Origin: JAGLCY01 sp965369705
Lineage (GTDB): Bacteria; Krumholzibacteriota; Krumholzibacteriia; LZORAL124-64-63
Length of the DNA: 22,930 nt
Assembly: GCA_965369705.1 (NCBI GenBank)
Contig: CBDURF010000042.1
Coordinates: forward strand, 1-22,930
Direction: 5' to 3'
In this document: positions 8,873 to 16,409 of the stretch, piece after piece
How positions within the stretch are numbered: position 1 is the stretch's first letter
Layout of the letters: the number at the start of each line of letters is the position of its first letter
The notes under the pieces: model-generated
Seen by the model: only the letters and a program-made list of their open reading frames with translations
What the model was told of the DNA's origin: nothing
Databases searched by the model: none
Position numbers and translations under genes: made by a program

Positions 8873-10237
8873 ATGCCGTTGAATACCGAAGTCCGCAACA
8901 TGAGGTTGCCCGCGGGTGGGGGGCTCAGTGTCCCCCGCCTGTTCGTCTGTGCGGTCCTGTTGGCCGTGTTCCTGGTCGGTCCGCGTGCCTGGGCCCAGGG
9001 CTCAGGGCCGCGTCTGGTGGACCGGATCGTGGCCATCGTCGATGAGGAAGCCATCCTGCAAAGCGATCTGGACCGCGAAGTCGAGCTCTACAAGCTTGAA
9101 AAGGAATATGCGGGCGAGCCGATTCCCACCGATTCTCCCGAGGTGCGCCGGGAGATGCTGGACCGGCTGATCGAGAGCAAGCTGATCATCGCCGCCGCCA
9201 AGCAGGCGGACATGACCGTGGACGAGGAGGCGATCGAGGAAAGCGTCCAGGAAAAGATCGGCCAGTTCGTCGAGCACTTCGGATCCATGGACAATCTGCG
9301 CCGGGAACTCAACCGCAGCGGGATGACGCTGGAGGATTACCGGGCCAGGATGAAGTCCCAGCTGCGGGATCAGCAGTATCTCCGCCTGGTCGTCGGAAAA
9401 TTCATCCGGCCCAACATCGAAGTTCTTGAAAACGAGGTGCGGGACTACTACCTGGCCCATCTGGATGAAATGCCCGCCGAACCTGACAGTCTGACCATTG
9501 CCAACATCCTGATCCCCGTCCAGCCGTCGGTGGAAGTGCGGCAGATGATCCAGGCGAAGGTGGCCGAAATCCAGGAGGCTCTGGAGGCGGGCCGGTCCTT
9601 CGCCGACGTGGCCCGCGAGTATTCCGAAGGGCCGAACGCCAAGCGGGGCGGTGAGGTGGGGGTGGTGGCGCCAGGCGACCTGTTCGATCCCAATCTGGAC
9701 CGGGCGGTTTTCGCCCTGTCCATCGCCGAGGTCAGTGAGCCGGTGGTAAGCTCCATGGGTGTGCACCTGGTGAGACTCGATTCCGTTCAGGATGACGGCC
9801 GCCGGGCCATCAGCCAGGTGTTCCTGCCCATCGAGGTGGCCCAGGAGGATGTGGAAGCCGCGCGGATCGTCATCGAAGCTGCCGGCGACAGGATCCTGAA
9901 CGGGGAACCGTTCGGGCTGGTTGCCGCGGAGGTCAGTGGGGACCCCTTGTCGGCGAGCAACGGCGGGGTGCTCGGGACGTTCCTCCTGGAGGATCTGTCG
10001 GACCAGTTCCAGACCGCCCTGGCCGAGGCGGAGGTCGGCGAGGTCACCGAACCGATTTTCACTCCGGCGGGCTGGTACATCTTCCAGATCCAGGAACGGA
10101 TCACCGGTCACATGTACACCTACGAGGAGTTGAAGGACAACCTGCGCCAGATGGTGGAAAACCAGAAGATTGAAAAAGAGCTGGCGGAATATGTCGAGGG
10201 GTTGCGGGAGCAGTTCTTCATTGATGAAAAAAGCTGA
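8873..10237 (+). CDS. surA: SurA-like periplasmic chaperone / peptidyl-prolyl isomerase
   Basis: SurA escorts unfolded outer-membrane proteins across the periplasm to the BAM complex. The 454-residue product, close to the usual 430, has a Sec signal peptide with probable cleavage after A41 (AWA|Q). It is followed at once by the SurA N-domain signature VDRIVAIVDEEAILQSDLD. Parvulin domain 1 spans about 205-305 (GRSFADVAREYSEGPNAKRGG; SEPVVSSMGVHLVRL) and domain 2 about 311-405 (EPIFTPAGWYIFQI). A C-terminal helix completes the chaperone module (YTYEELKDNLRQMVENQKIEKEL). Domain 1 keeps the late His (GVH) but has N instead of the first His (IANIL). Domain 2 has Y at the late position. The start ATG has GAAAGG only about 3 nt upstream, so an ATG at 8900 is possible. 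Its natural clients would include the beta-barrel encoded at 17281. Confidence 0.88.
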   Translation: MPLNTEVRNMRLPAGGGLSVPRLFVCAVLLAVFLVGPRAWAQGSGPRLVDRIVAIVDEEAILQSDLDREVELYKLEKEYAGEPIPTDSPEVRREMLDRLIESKLIIAAAKQADMTVDEEAIEESVQEKIGQFVEHFGSMDNLRRELNRSGMTLEDYRARMKSQLRDQQYLRLVVGKFIRPNIEVLENEVRDYYLAHLDEMPAEPDSLTIANILIPVQPSVEVRQMIQAKVAEIQEALEAGRSFADVAREYSEGPNAKRGGEVGVVAPGDLFDPNLDRAVFALSIAEVSEPVVSSMGVHLVRLDSVQDDGRRAISQVFLPIEVAQEDVEAARIVIEAAGDRILNGEPFGLVAAEVSGDPLSASNGGVLGTFLLEDLSDQFQTALAEAEVGEVTEPIFTPAGWYIFQIQERITGHMYTYEELKDNLRQMVENQKIEKELAEYVEGLREQFFIDEKS

Positions 10238-10283
10238 AGCCCTGATGTCCCCCTGGAAAATTCCCCGCTGGTGAGTTAGACCC

Positions 10284-10373
10284 GGCCTGCGGCAAGCACG
10301 GAGACCCCCGGAACGTTCTCAGACTTTGCAGTTCTGCGGATTGTTCCGGGGGTCTCTGTGCATGCCGCAGGCC
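10284..10373. repeat. Long near-perfect inverted repeat (31-bp stem, 28-nt loop)
   Basis: The left arm 10284-10314 (starting GGCCTGCGGCA) is the reverse complement of the right arm 10343-10373 (ending TGCCGCAGGCC). There is only one A-A mismatch (10295 with 10362) and one G-U wobble (10300 with 10357). The core GAGACCCCCGGAAC pairs without interruption. No T-run follows on either strand, so it is not a classical rho-independent terminator. It may be an mRNA 3'-end stabiliser or processing hairpin for the mfd-surA transcript, a palindromic repeat element, or the remnant of a small mobile element. I found no second copy in the window. Confidence 0.9.
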
Positions 10374-10495
10374 TCAGTCAGGCCCGCGTTGAGGGGCAGG
10401 TGGGCACGGATCGTGCAAACAGGGGAGGGTGGAGGCAGGCCAAAAATGGGCCGCCAATAGAGAAACAATTATCAAACAGGCCATAACTCCGGTCT

Positions 10496-10500
10496 GGAGG
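10496..10500 (+). promoter_or_regulatory. Shine-Dalgarno site for the TTG-started ftsE
   Basis: GGAGG lies 5 nt before the TTG at 10506. No ATG exists near the conserved FtsE N-terminus, and a GTG at 10566 lacks a comparable site, so this decides for the TTG start. Confidence 0.65.
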
Positions 10501-10505
10501 CGGAT

Positions 10506-11306
10506 TTGAAAACCGAAAGCACGCACTCCGGTCCGTTCACCGAGGGTCCTCTGGACTCACGGTCGGTGATCGGATTCTACCATGTCGACCTTGCCTACGA
10601 TGATCAAAAGGCGATCGACAACATCAGTTTCACCGTCGCGAATGGGGAATTCCTCTGCCTCACCGGACCCAGCGGGGCAGGCAAGAGCAGTATTCTACGG
10701 CTGGTCGCCATGGACGCCTTTCCCACCAAGGGAGAGGTCATGGTGCGGGGCATGCTGTCCTCGAAGATGAGCCGGCGCAAGGTTCCCAAACTGCGCCGGG
10801 AGATCGGTTTCGTGTTCCAGGATTTCCGGCTGCTGGAGGACCGCAGTGTCGAGGACAACATTTCGTTTGTCCAACTTGTTGTGGGTGTGTCACATGCGCA
10901 GATAGTCAAGAACAACATGCGGGTACTGACCCAGGTGGGTCTGTACGACAAGAGGCACCGCCTGCCCCGCCAGTTGAGCGGGGGCGAGCAGCAGCGGGTG
11001 GCCATCGCCCGGGCCATGGTCAACAGCCCCAAGATCCTGCTGGCCGACGAGCCGACCGGCAACCTCGATCCCGTCAACGCCCAGGATATCATCGACCTGT
11101 TGTTCCGGATCAACGATGCCGGCACCTGCGTGATGTTCAGCACCCACGATCACGAAATCGTCAAGTCCTTCGGGCAGAGGGTCATCGTGATCAAGAAGGG
11201 CCGGATCGAATCGGACGAGAAACGGCGGGTCCCCGTGGACCGCAAAGTGAACCTGGCCGACAAGATGTACCGGGTGGCCACCAGGAAGGATCGCCTCCAT
11301 GCTTAA
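10506..11306 (+). CDS. ftsE: Cell division ATP-binding protein FtsE
   Basis: FtsE is the ABC-type ATPase that, with FtsX, couples cytoplasmic ATP hydrolysis to activation of septal peptidoglycan hydrolysis. The product has 266 residues, longer than the usual 220-230. About 20 extra residues lie at the N-terminus if the TTG start is right, and a basic tail lies at the C-terminus. Visible motifs are Walker A GPSGAGKS (54-61, K60), the Q-loop in FVFQDFRLLEDRSV (QDFRLL is characteristic of FtsE), signature LSGGEQQ (157-163), Walker B ILLADEPTG (D181, E182) and switch H214 in STHD. All catalytic residues are intact. The stop lies 8 nt inside ftsX. A GTG at 10566 would give a more standard N-terminus (246 residues) but lacks a good ribosome binding site. 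Confidence 0.93.
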   Translation: MKTESTHSGPFTEGPLDSRSVIGFYHVDLAYDDQKAIDNISFTVANGEFLCLTGPSGAGKSSILRLVAMDAFPTKGEVMVRGMLSSKMSRRKVPKLRREIGFVFQDFRLLEDRSVEDNISFVQLVVGVSHAQIVKNNMRVLTQVGLYDKRHRLPRQLSGGEQQRVAIARAMVNSPKILLADEPTGNLDPVNAQDIIDLLFRINDAGTCVMFSTHDHEIVKSFGQRVIVIKKGRIESDEKRRVPVDRKVNLADKMYRVATRKDRLHA

Positions 11307-12183
11307 TAATGCCCAGGTGGCCTATCTGATCAGGGAGTCTTTCGCGGGTTTCCACCGGCGGAAGTTGACCACCGGTGTCACCATCTTGATCATGGGTTCC
11401 GCCCTGCTGGTTCTGGCCATCCTGACCCTGACCACCCTCAACATGGGCCACCTGCTGGAAACGGCCCGGGCGGGTATCGACATACGGGTATTCCTGCATG
11501 ACGATCTGGGTCCCGAACACATGGCGGAGCTTCAGCCGAGACTGGTGGTCATTCCGGGAGTGCAGAACGTTTCCTGGATCTCCCCCGAGACCGCCCTTGC
11601 CCAGTTCAAGGAGGGTCTCGGCGCAGATGCCGAAATCGTTGACCTGCTCGATTCCAACCCCCTGCCGGCCTCCTACCACCTGACTCTGACACCGGCAGCC
11701 CGCAACCTGGAAGCGGTGGAGGCCATCCGCGAGGAGATCGCCGTTTGGTACGAGGTCTCGGAGATCCTGTTCAACCAGGGCTGGATCGACGCTCTGGAAC
11801 GTTGGACCTTCCGGTTCCAGATGGCCAGCCTGACCGTGGGCCTGCTCGTGTTCGTGGCCGCGGTGTTCGTCATTTCCAACACGGTTAAACTGACCATGGC
11901 CGCCAGCGCGCGGGTCATCCAGGTCCAGAAACTCGTCGGAGCGACCAACGCCTTCATCCGGACCCCGTATCTGTGCGAGGGGATGATCCAGGGTCTTTTC
12001 GCAGGGCTCCTGGCCATGGGGCTTCTTGGCTTGGCCGGTTGGGTTCTGGACGACCGGCTGGGTGGGGTGATCTTCTTTTCGCTCCATCAGATGGCGGGCT
12101 TCATCCTGTTCTGCATCGTGTTGGGTCTGACCGGCAGCTATGCCGCCATGCGGAAGTACTTGACCATGCAAAGCGAGATATGA
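11299..12183 (+). CDS. ftsX: Cell division protein FtsX (ABC-type permease-like)
   Basis: FtsX is the membrane partner of FtsE. It transmits the ATPase conformational change to a periplasmic EnvC-type activator rather than transporting a substrate. The 294-residue product shows the FtsX plan: a short cytoplasmic N-terminus, TM1 (about 24-46), a periplasmic domain (about 50-175, containing the typical GIDIRVFL and VSWISPETALAQFKE), then TM2 (about 178-200), TM3 (about 228-250) and TM4 (about 262-282). The conserved cytoplasmic loop IQVQKLVGATNAFIRTPYLCEG lies between TM2 and TM3. The start ATG at 11299 overlaps the ftsE stop by 8 nt and follows AGGAAGGA (11283-11290). The stop overlaps the next start as TGATG. 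The order ftsE-ftsX-envC argues for one functional unit. Confidence 0.93.
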   Translation: MLNNAQVAYLIRESFAGFHRRKLTTGVTILIMGSALLVLAILTLTTLNMGHLLETARAGIDIRVFLHDDLGPEHMAELQPRLVVIPGVQNVSWISPETALAQFKEGLGADAEIVDLLDSNPLPASYHLTLTPAARNLEAVEAIREEIAVWYEVSEILFNQGWIDALERWTFRFQMASLTVGLLVFVAAVFVISNTVKLTMAASARVIQVQKLVGATNAFIRTPYLCEGMIQGLFAGLLAMGLLGLAGWVLDDRLGGVIFFSLHQMAGFILFCIVLGLTGSYAAMRKYLTMQSEI

Positions 12184-13430
12184 TGAGACGCGTGACGGTC
12201 GTCATGCTGCTGCTGATCCTGATGACGGGAGCCGCTCCGCCCTGGATCCCCGTGGCCGCGGGCCAGGACCAACCGGTGGAAGACCAGCCGGTCATAATTA
12301 CGTCGAGTAAGGCCAAGGGCCGCGACCTTCTGAGGAAGAGCATCCAGGAAAATTCGACGGAACTCGACCGACTGCGTGGGCAGATCAATGATCACCGTCA
12401 ACGCATCGAGAATCTCGACCAGGAAGAAGCCGCGGCCAAGCGGGGACACAAGGAGATCCTGAAGGAAATCGAATTGAGCCGCAAGCTCGTCGGGGACATG
12501 GTCCAGCATGAAATCATGCTCCTGGAACGCAGCAGGTTGCTGGCGGCGGAGCTGGAGATCAGGGGAGAAACCTTCGCCACTCGCAGGGAGACCTTGGCCA
12601 GGAGCCTGCGCGTCATGTACATCCGTTCCCAGCGCAGCGATCTGGAAATGGTCATGATTTCGGGCAGCTTTTCCGAATTCCTGACCGGCGTCAAGGTCAG
12701 TCGGACCCTGGCTCGCCTGGAGGCCGGCATGCTCAAGGAGGTTCGGACCGAGGGACAGATCCTCCGACGTGAGCAGCGCCAGCTGAACGTGGCTCTGGCG
12801 GAAATCTGGCAGACCCGCCAGGAGCAGAACCAGGAGAACGATCGGCTGGAAGAATTGATGGCCGAAGAGATGGGGGCCCTGCGTGACCTGGAGACCGAGC
12901 GCAAGGACCTGAAGAACGAGCTGCTCCAGATGGGGCTCAACGAGCAGAAACTTTCCTACGTCCTGACGGATCTGGAACAGGTGCGGGTCGAGCGGTCCGC
13001 CCGGCAACAGGCGGGGGACAATGCCCTCGTGATGCTGGCCGGAAATCTGGAGTGGCCGGTGCGAGGCAAGCTGATCCGGGGCTTCGGCCGCTCGGTGCAT
13101 CCAAAATTCAAGACCGTCACCCTCAACAACGGATTCAACATCGCCGCGCCCTCAGGCTCCCCGGTGGCGGCGGTCGCCGACGGAACCGTCGAATACTCGG
13201 ATCATTTGCCCGGTTTCGGCCAATGCGTTATCCTTGACCACGGTGCCGGGTACTATACCCTGTACGCACATCTGGAGGGGGTATTCGTAGCCAAGGGTGA
13301 AAAGATCGCCAGGGGTCAGGTCATTGCCGAAGTCGGGCGGCCCGCCACCGGTGATGAACCCCAACTGTACTTCGAGGTGCGGCAGGGGCGTACGCCCCTG
13401 GATCCCGCCGATTGGCTGCGATCCCGTTGA
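12183..13430 (+). CDS. envC: EnvC-like murein hydrolase activator with degenerate LytM domain
   Basis: The 415-residue product has a signal peptide (hydrophobic about 4-17, cleavage near VAAG|QD). It continues with a long charged coiled coil (about 35-285, rich in E, R, L and Q heptads) and a C-terminal M23/LytM fold (about 295-412). In active M23 enzymes zinc is held by HxxxD and the second His of HxH. Here the first motif reads N315-N-G-F-N319 and the last Q394-L-Y396. The fold is kept (LEWPVRGKLIRGFG, PVAAVADGTVEYSD, YTLYAHLEG) but the zinc site is gone. E. coli EnvC has the same kind of loss (SLYFE) and acts as an amidase activator recruited by FtsX. The immediate ftsEX context makes that role very likely here. 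ATG at 12183 overlaps the ftsX stop; ATG at 12180 is equally possible. A perfect 18-nt palindrome lies at 13383-13400 near the 3' end. Confidence 0.9.
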   Translation: MRRVTVVMLLLILMTGAAPPWIPVAAGQDQPVEDQPVIITSSKAKGRDLLRKSIQENSTELDRLRGQINDHRQRIENLDQEEAAAKRGHKEILKEIELSRKLVGDMVQHEIMLLERSRLLAAELEIRGETFATRRETLARSLRVMYIRSQRSDLEMVMISGSFSEFLTGVKVSRTLARLEAGMLKEVRTEGQILRREQRQLNVALAEIWQTRQEQNQENDRLEELMAEEMGALRDLETERKDLKNELLQMGLNEQKLSYVLTDLEQVRVERSARQQAGDNALVMLAGNLEWPVRGKLIRGFGRSVHPKFKTVTLNNGFNIAAPSGSPVAAVADGTVEYSDHLPGFGQCVILDHGAGYYTLYAHLEGVFVAKGEKIARGQVIAEVGRPATGDEPQLYFEVRQGRTPLDPADWLRSR

Positions 13431-13496
13431 CCGGTAGTTCGGCGGTCCCTGTGACCGGCCCAGGTTGTTCAGTTCAACCGGGATGGGAGCATCGCC

Positions 13497-14693
13497 TTGG
13501 GCAGGAGCCAGTTTCTCGGCCGTCCGGCCGTTCTCGATAAGCTGCAAAGGGTGCGCGAGGCCGGGAAACTCGGCCAGCCCTTTCTTCTAATCGGCCCCGA
13601 GGGGTCGGGCAAGGAGAATACCGCCCTTGAATTCGCCCGGCTGCTGAACTGTTCCTCTCCCGCCTCCTGCGAGTCCGGCCGACTGTGCGAGAGTTGCGTC
13701 AAAGCGCTCGGTTTCCAGCATCCGGACATCCGCTGGATAGGCCCCGCGCCCGCCAGCCTGGACGACGCCGGGGTGCGCAGCCTCCTGGAAAAGAAGATCG
13801 CCAATCCCTTCCACCAGGATCCCGCGGCCGCCACGGCCCAGGTCCGCATCGGCGATCCGGAAAATCCCGAACCCCTGACCATCCGGTCGCTGATCCATTT
13901 CCTGCGCCGCCGTGCCTTCCAGGGTTCCTACAAGGTGGCGATCGTCGCCGACGGCCACCGCATGAACCCCGCGGCGGCCAACGCCTTTCTCAAGACCCTC
14001 GAGGAACCTCCGCCCGCCACGGTGATCTTCCTGCTGACCACGGGCACCGCCGGAATGCTGCCCACCATCCTGTCCCGCTGCCAGAAAATCAGCTTCGAAC
14101 CCTGGGCCGAGGATGAACTGACCAGGCTGCTGGTGGATATCGGCGGGGTCGATGAAACGCAGGCCAGCGCCGCCGCCCGGACCGCCGAAGGCAACGCGAG
14201 GCGGGGTCTGGCCCTGCTCGGAGAGGAAGCGCGGATCGTGCTGGACTGGGCCGGCCGCCTTTTCGAAGGGATCCATCGCGGTGACCGGGCCATGGCCGCC
14301 ATCGCCGCGGACGAGCTCCATCGGGGCCACATGTCCCACCTGTGCTTGCCGGCGGACGCCGACGCCAAGAAGCTGGTGGCCGACAGTGGACCGCTGCGGC
14401 GGGACCGCGCCATCCAGCTATGCGAATTGCTCAATCTCCATTACAGTGATGCGGTGCTCCGGCTGGAACTGGGAGAAGACAGGCGCCCCCGTTTGCCCGC
14501 TTCCGCGGAATTGACTGCCCGGGCGGCTGCGACCCGCCGCACGCGATCCCTGCTTGAGGACATGGAGCGTATCGAAGCCTCGCGCCGGGAAATCGACAGG
14601 AATATCAATATCGGTCTGGCCATGGCCGTATTGTTCGAAGGGCTGATAGATCATGCCGAACGAGACAAGGCCTCCGGGACGGTTCGTTCCTGA
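13497..14693 (+). CDS. holB: DNA polymerase III delta-prime subunit (HolB-like)
   Basis: Delta-prime is part of the clamp loader that opens the sliding clamp at replication forks. The 398-residue product has an AAA+ fold. The P-loop is GPEGSGKE (33-40, K39). A zinc module has C52, C58, C64 and C67. A Walker-B-like strand reads VAIVADGHRMN, which lacks the DExx acid pair as usual for delta-prime. The hallmark AANAFLKTLEEPPPATVIFLLTT is followed by the SRC sensor (S193-R-C195). A C-terminal helical collar follows. An intact-looking P-loop is not universal in delta-prime, and DnaX-type tau/gamma is the alternative. However, length, the SRC motif and the neighbour PSP1/yaaT favour delta-prime. 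I chose TTG at 13497, 7 nt after GGGAG (13485-13489), because no ATG or GTG is available near the conserved N-terminus. The end overlaps the next gene by 41 nt. Confidence 0.85.
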   Translation: MGRSQFLGRPAVLDKLQRVREAGKLGQPFLLIGPEGSGKENTALEFARLLNCSSPASCESGRLCESCVKALGFQHPDIRWIGPAPASLDDAGVRSLLEKKIANPFHQDPAAATAQVRIGDPENPEPLTIRSLIHFLRRRAFQGSYKVAIVADGHRMNPAAANAFLKTLEEPPPATVIFLLTTGTAGMLPTILSRCQKISFEPWAEDELTRLLVDIGGVDETQASAAARTAEGNARRGLALLGEEARIVLDWAGRLFEGIHRGDRAMAAIAADELHRGHMSHLCLPADADAKKLVADSGPLRRDRAIQLCELLNLHYSDAVLRLELGEDRRPRLPASAELTARAAATRRTRSLLEDMERIEASRREIDRNINIGLAMAVLFEGLIDHAERDKASGTVRS

Positions 14694-15612
14694 CGGCGAC
14701 AGGGCCAGGGAAGAGCTGGTTCTGGTCCAGTTCAAGGGCCATCGCAAGGGCTATTACCACAACCGGCGTAATCTTAAGCTGGCCGTCGGCCAGTACTGCC
14801 TGGTGGAAGCGGACCGGGGTCGGGACATGGGACAGATCAATTACGTCGGCCCCGGCAAGACCGAGTGGTGGAAGTTGGCCCACAAGCAGGGCGTCGTGCA
14901 GGTCGCCGGGTCGCGGGATCTGGCCCGCCTGCACGACAACCGGGGGGATGAGTGGGAATTCTGGGATATTTGCCGGGAAAAGATCAAGGCCCGCAAGCTC
15001 AAGATGAACCTGGTCACCGTCGAGCGGCAATTCGATCACAAGAAGATCACCTTCTATTTCACCGCGGAAAAACGGGTCGACTTCCGGGAACTGGTCCGCG
15101 ACCTGGCCGGCATTTTCCGGACCCGCATCGAATTGCGCCAGATCGGCGTCAGGGACGAGGCCCGTCTCAAGGGAGGCCTCGGTGTCTGCGGTCGTGAATT
15201 CTGCTGCTCCACCTTCCTTCACGAATTCGTACCGGTGACCCTGAAGATGGCCAAGATCCAGCAATTGCCCCTGAATCCGAGCAAATTGTCGGGCCCCTGC
15301 GGGCGGCTCCGCTGCTGCCTGACCTATGAGAACGAGGTGTACCGCCGGGCCCGCCGTTATCTGCCCCGCGTGGGTTCATGTGTTTTCACTCCTGAAGGAT
15401 CGGGAACTGTTCGGAAAATCAATCTGTTGCAGGAAATGATCAGTGTGACCAGGCCCGGTCAGGAAGGGCTGACCGAATGGCCGGCCGACAGGTTGCAATG
15501 GGACGAGGATCGGAATCTTCCCGTACCCCGGGAATCCCGCGGCGGCCAGGATGAGAAAGGCTGCAACGGCGGCGGGTGCGACACCCCTCCCCGTGGTGGA
15601 GGACGCCATTGA
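14653..15612 (+). CDS. PSP1 domain protein (YaaT/RicT-like)
   Basis: The 319-residue product carries the PSP1 C-terminal domain: KGYYHNRRNLKLAVGQYCLVEADRGRDMGQI, ITFYFTAEKRVDFRELVRDLAGIFRTRIELRQIGVRDEA and LKMAKIQQLPLNPSKLSGPCGRLRCCL. Two copies of C-G-R-x-x-C-C stand at 179-185 and 216-222. In Bacillus RicT, cysteines of this region bind a [4Fe-4S] cluster within the Ric complex (RicA, RicF, RicT), which influences RNase Y, competence and sporulation. No RicA or RicF homologue is visible here, so the function is open; the cluster-binding site at least looks intact. The gene starts inside holB (41-nt overlap; GAAGGG at about 10 nt upstream), as yaaT directly follows holB in Bacillus. The C-terminal tail is Gly/Cys-rich and unconserved in look. 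It ends in a 4-nt TTGA overlap with tatD. Confidence 0.88.
   Translation: MPNETRPPGRFVPDGDRAREELVLVQFKGHRKGYYHNRRNLKLAVGQYCLVEADRGRDMGQINYVGPGKTEWWKLAHKQGVVQVAGSRDLARLHDNRGDEWEFWDICREKIKARKLKMNLVTVERQFDHKKITFYFTAEKRVDFRELVRDLAGIFRTRIELRQIGVRDEARLKGGLGVCGREFCCSTFLHEFVPVTLKMAKIQQLPLNPSKLSGPCGRLRCCLTYENEVYRRARRYLPRVGSCVFTPEGSGTVRKINLLQEMISVTRPGQEGLTEWPADRLQWDEDRNLPVPRESRGGQDEKGCNGGGCDTPPRGGGRH
15598..15603 (+). promoter_or_regulatory. Shine-Dalgarno site that sets the tatD start
   Basis: GGAGGA lies 5 nt before the TTG at 15609, whose product begins (M)IDSHVHL, exactly where TatD proteins start. A GTG at 15576 would add 11 unrelated residues that only read the PSP1 gene in another frame. Confidence 0.75.
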
Positions 15613-16409
15613 TCGACAGTCATGTTCATTTGAACCGCCGGGAGTTCGCCGGGGAGGCGGAAAACGTAGTGGCCCGGGCCCGTCGAGAGGGGGTCACCGG
15701 GTTTCTCAATGTGGGATACGATCTGGACTCCAGCCGAGAATCCATCGCCCTGGCCGCCGCAGATCCCGGCATCCTGGCGGCCGTCGGCATCCATCCCCAT
15801 GATGCTCTGTTGCTGGCCGACGAGGAGGGGCGGCCGACCACCGCGGGCGAACGCGCTTTGGAGACCCTGGCGGAGATGGCGGCCGAACGCCGCGTGGTCG
15901 CCATCGGGGAAATCGGTCTGGATTATTATCGGGACCTTTCGCCCCGGCCCGCCCAGCACGCGGCCCTGGCCGCCCAGCTCGCGTTGGCCGACAGGGTGGG
16001 CCTGCCCGTCGTTTTTCACGTGCGGGACGCCTGGCCCGAAATCCTGGAGCACATCGACAGGTGCGGCGTTCCCCGCCGGGGGGGCGTTCTCCATTCCTTC
16101 AGCGGCGACGAGGATGCTGTCGCCTGGGCTCGTGAGCGAGGATTTTTGCTGGGCATCGGCGGGCCGGTGACCTATAAAAACAGCTTGTTGCCCGATCTGG
16201 TGGCCACCGCGGGTGTGGACATGATCCTGCTGGAAACGGACGCCCCCTGGCTGCCGCCGGTGCCTTATCGCGGCCAGCGGAATGAACCGGCTTATCTGCC
16301 TCACACTCTGAGAAAAGTGGCCGAAATCCTGGAAATGGATCCGGTCGCGGTCGACCGCCGGACGACGGAGTCCTTTCACGGGATGTTCGGCGAACCGGCC
16401 GCCCTGTAA
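15609..16409 (+). CDS. tatD: TatD-family metal-dependent hydrolase (DNase)
   Basis: TatD proteins are amidohydrolase-fold, metal-dependent 3'-5' exonucleases acting on DNA or RNA in the cytoplasm. The product has 266 residues with a TTG start, matching the usual 255-265. Metal ligands are all visible: H5 and H7 in DSHVHL, E101 in GEIGLDYY, H137 in FHVRDA, H162 in LHSFSGD, and D211 in LLETDAPWLPP. The signatures GIHPHD, GIGGPVTYK and RNEPAYLPHTLRKVAEI are also intact. The gene overlaps the PSP1 stop by 4 nt and abuts ksgA as TAATG, so it is translationally embedded in the holB-PSP1-tatD-ksgA run. TatD and KsgA are also near neighbours in Firmicutes. Confidence 0.93.
   Translation: MIDSHVHLNRREFAGEAENVVARARREGVTGFLNVGYDLDSSRESIALAAADPGILAAVGIHPHDALLLADEEGRPTTAGERALETLAEMAAERRVVAIGEIGLDYYRDLSPRPAQHAALAAQLALADRVGLPVVFHVRDAWPEILEHIDRCGVPRRGGVLHSFSGDEDAVAWARERGFLLGIGGPVTYKNSLLPDLVATAGVDMILLETDAPWLPPVPYRGQRNEPAYLPHTLRKVAEILEMDPVAVDRRTTESFHGMFGEPAAL

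Larger units (their letters stand above)
10238..10505. other. Intergenic region between surA and ftsE
   Basis: This 268-nt gap has no supportable gene. It is dominated by the long inverted repeat at 10284-10373. Downstream lies a purine-rich stretch and then a locally AT-rich segment (about 10453-10485) that probably holds the ftsE promoter, although I cannot point to a clean -35/-10 pair. A small imperfect hairpin (10477-10482 with 10491-10496) touches the first base of the ftsE ribosome binding site. Confidence 0.6.

Noticed and set aside
9002..10111. Minus-strand open frame opposite surA
   Set aside because: It is a shadow frame of the SurA-like gene, without domains or start signals.
10284..10373. 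Reading the long hairpin as a rho-independent terminator
   Set aside because: No T-run follows the stem on either strand, and the loop of 28 nt is long for a terminator.
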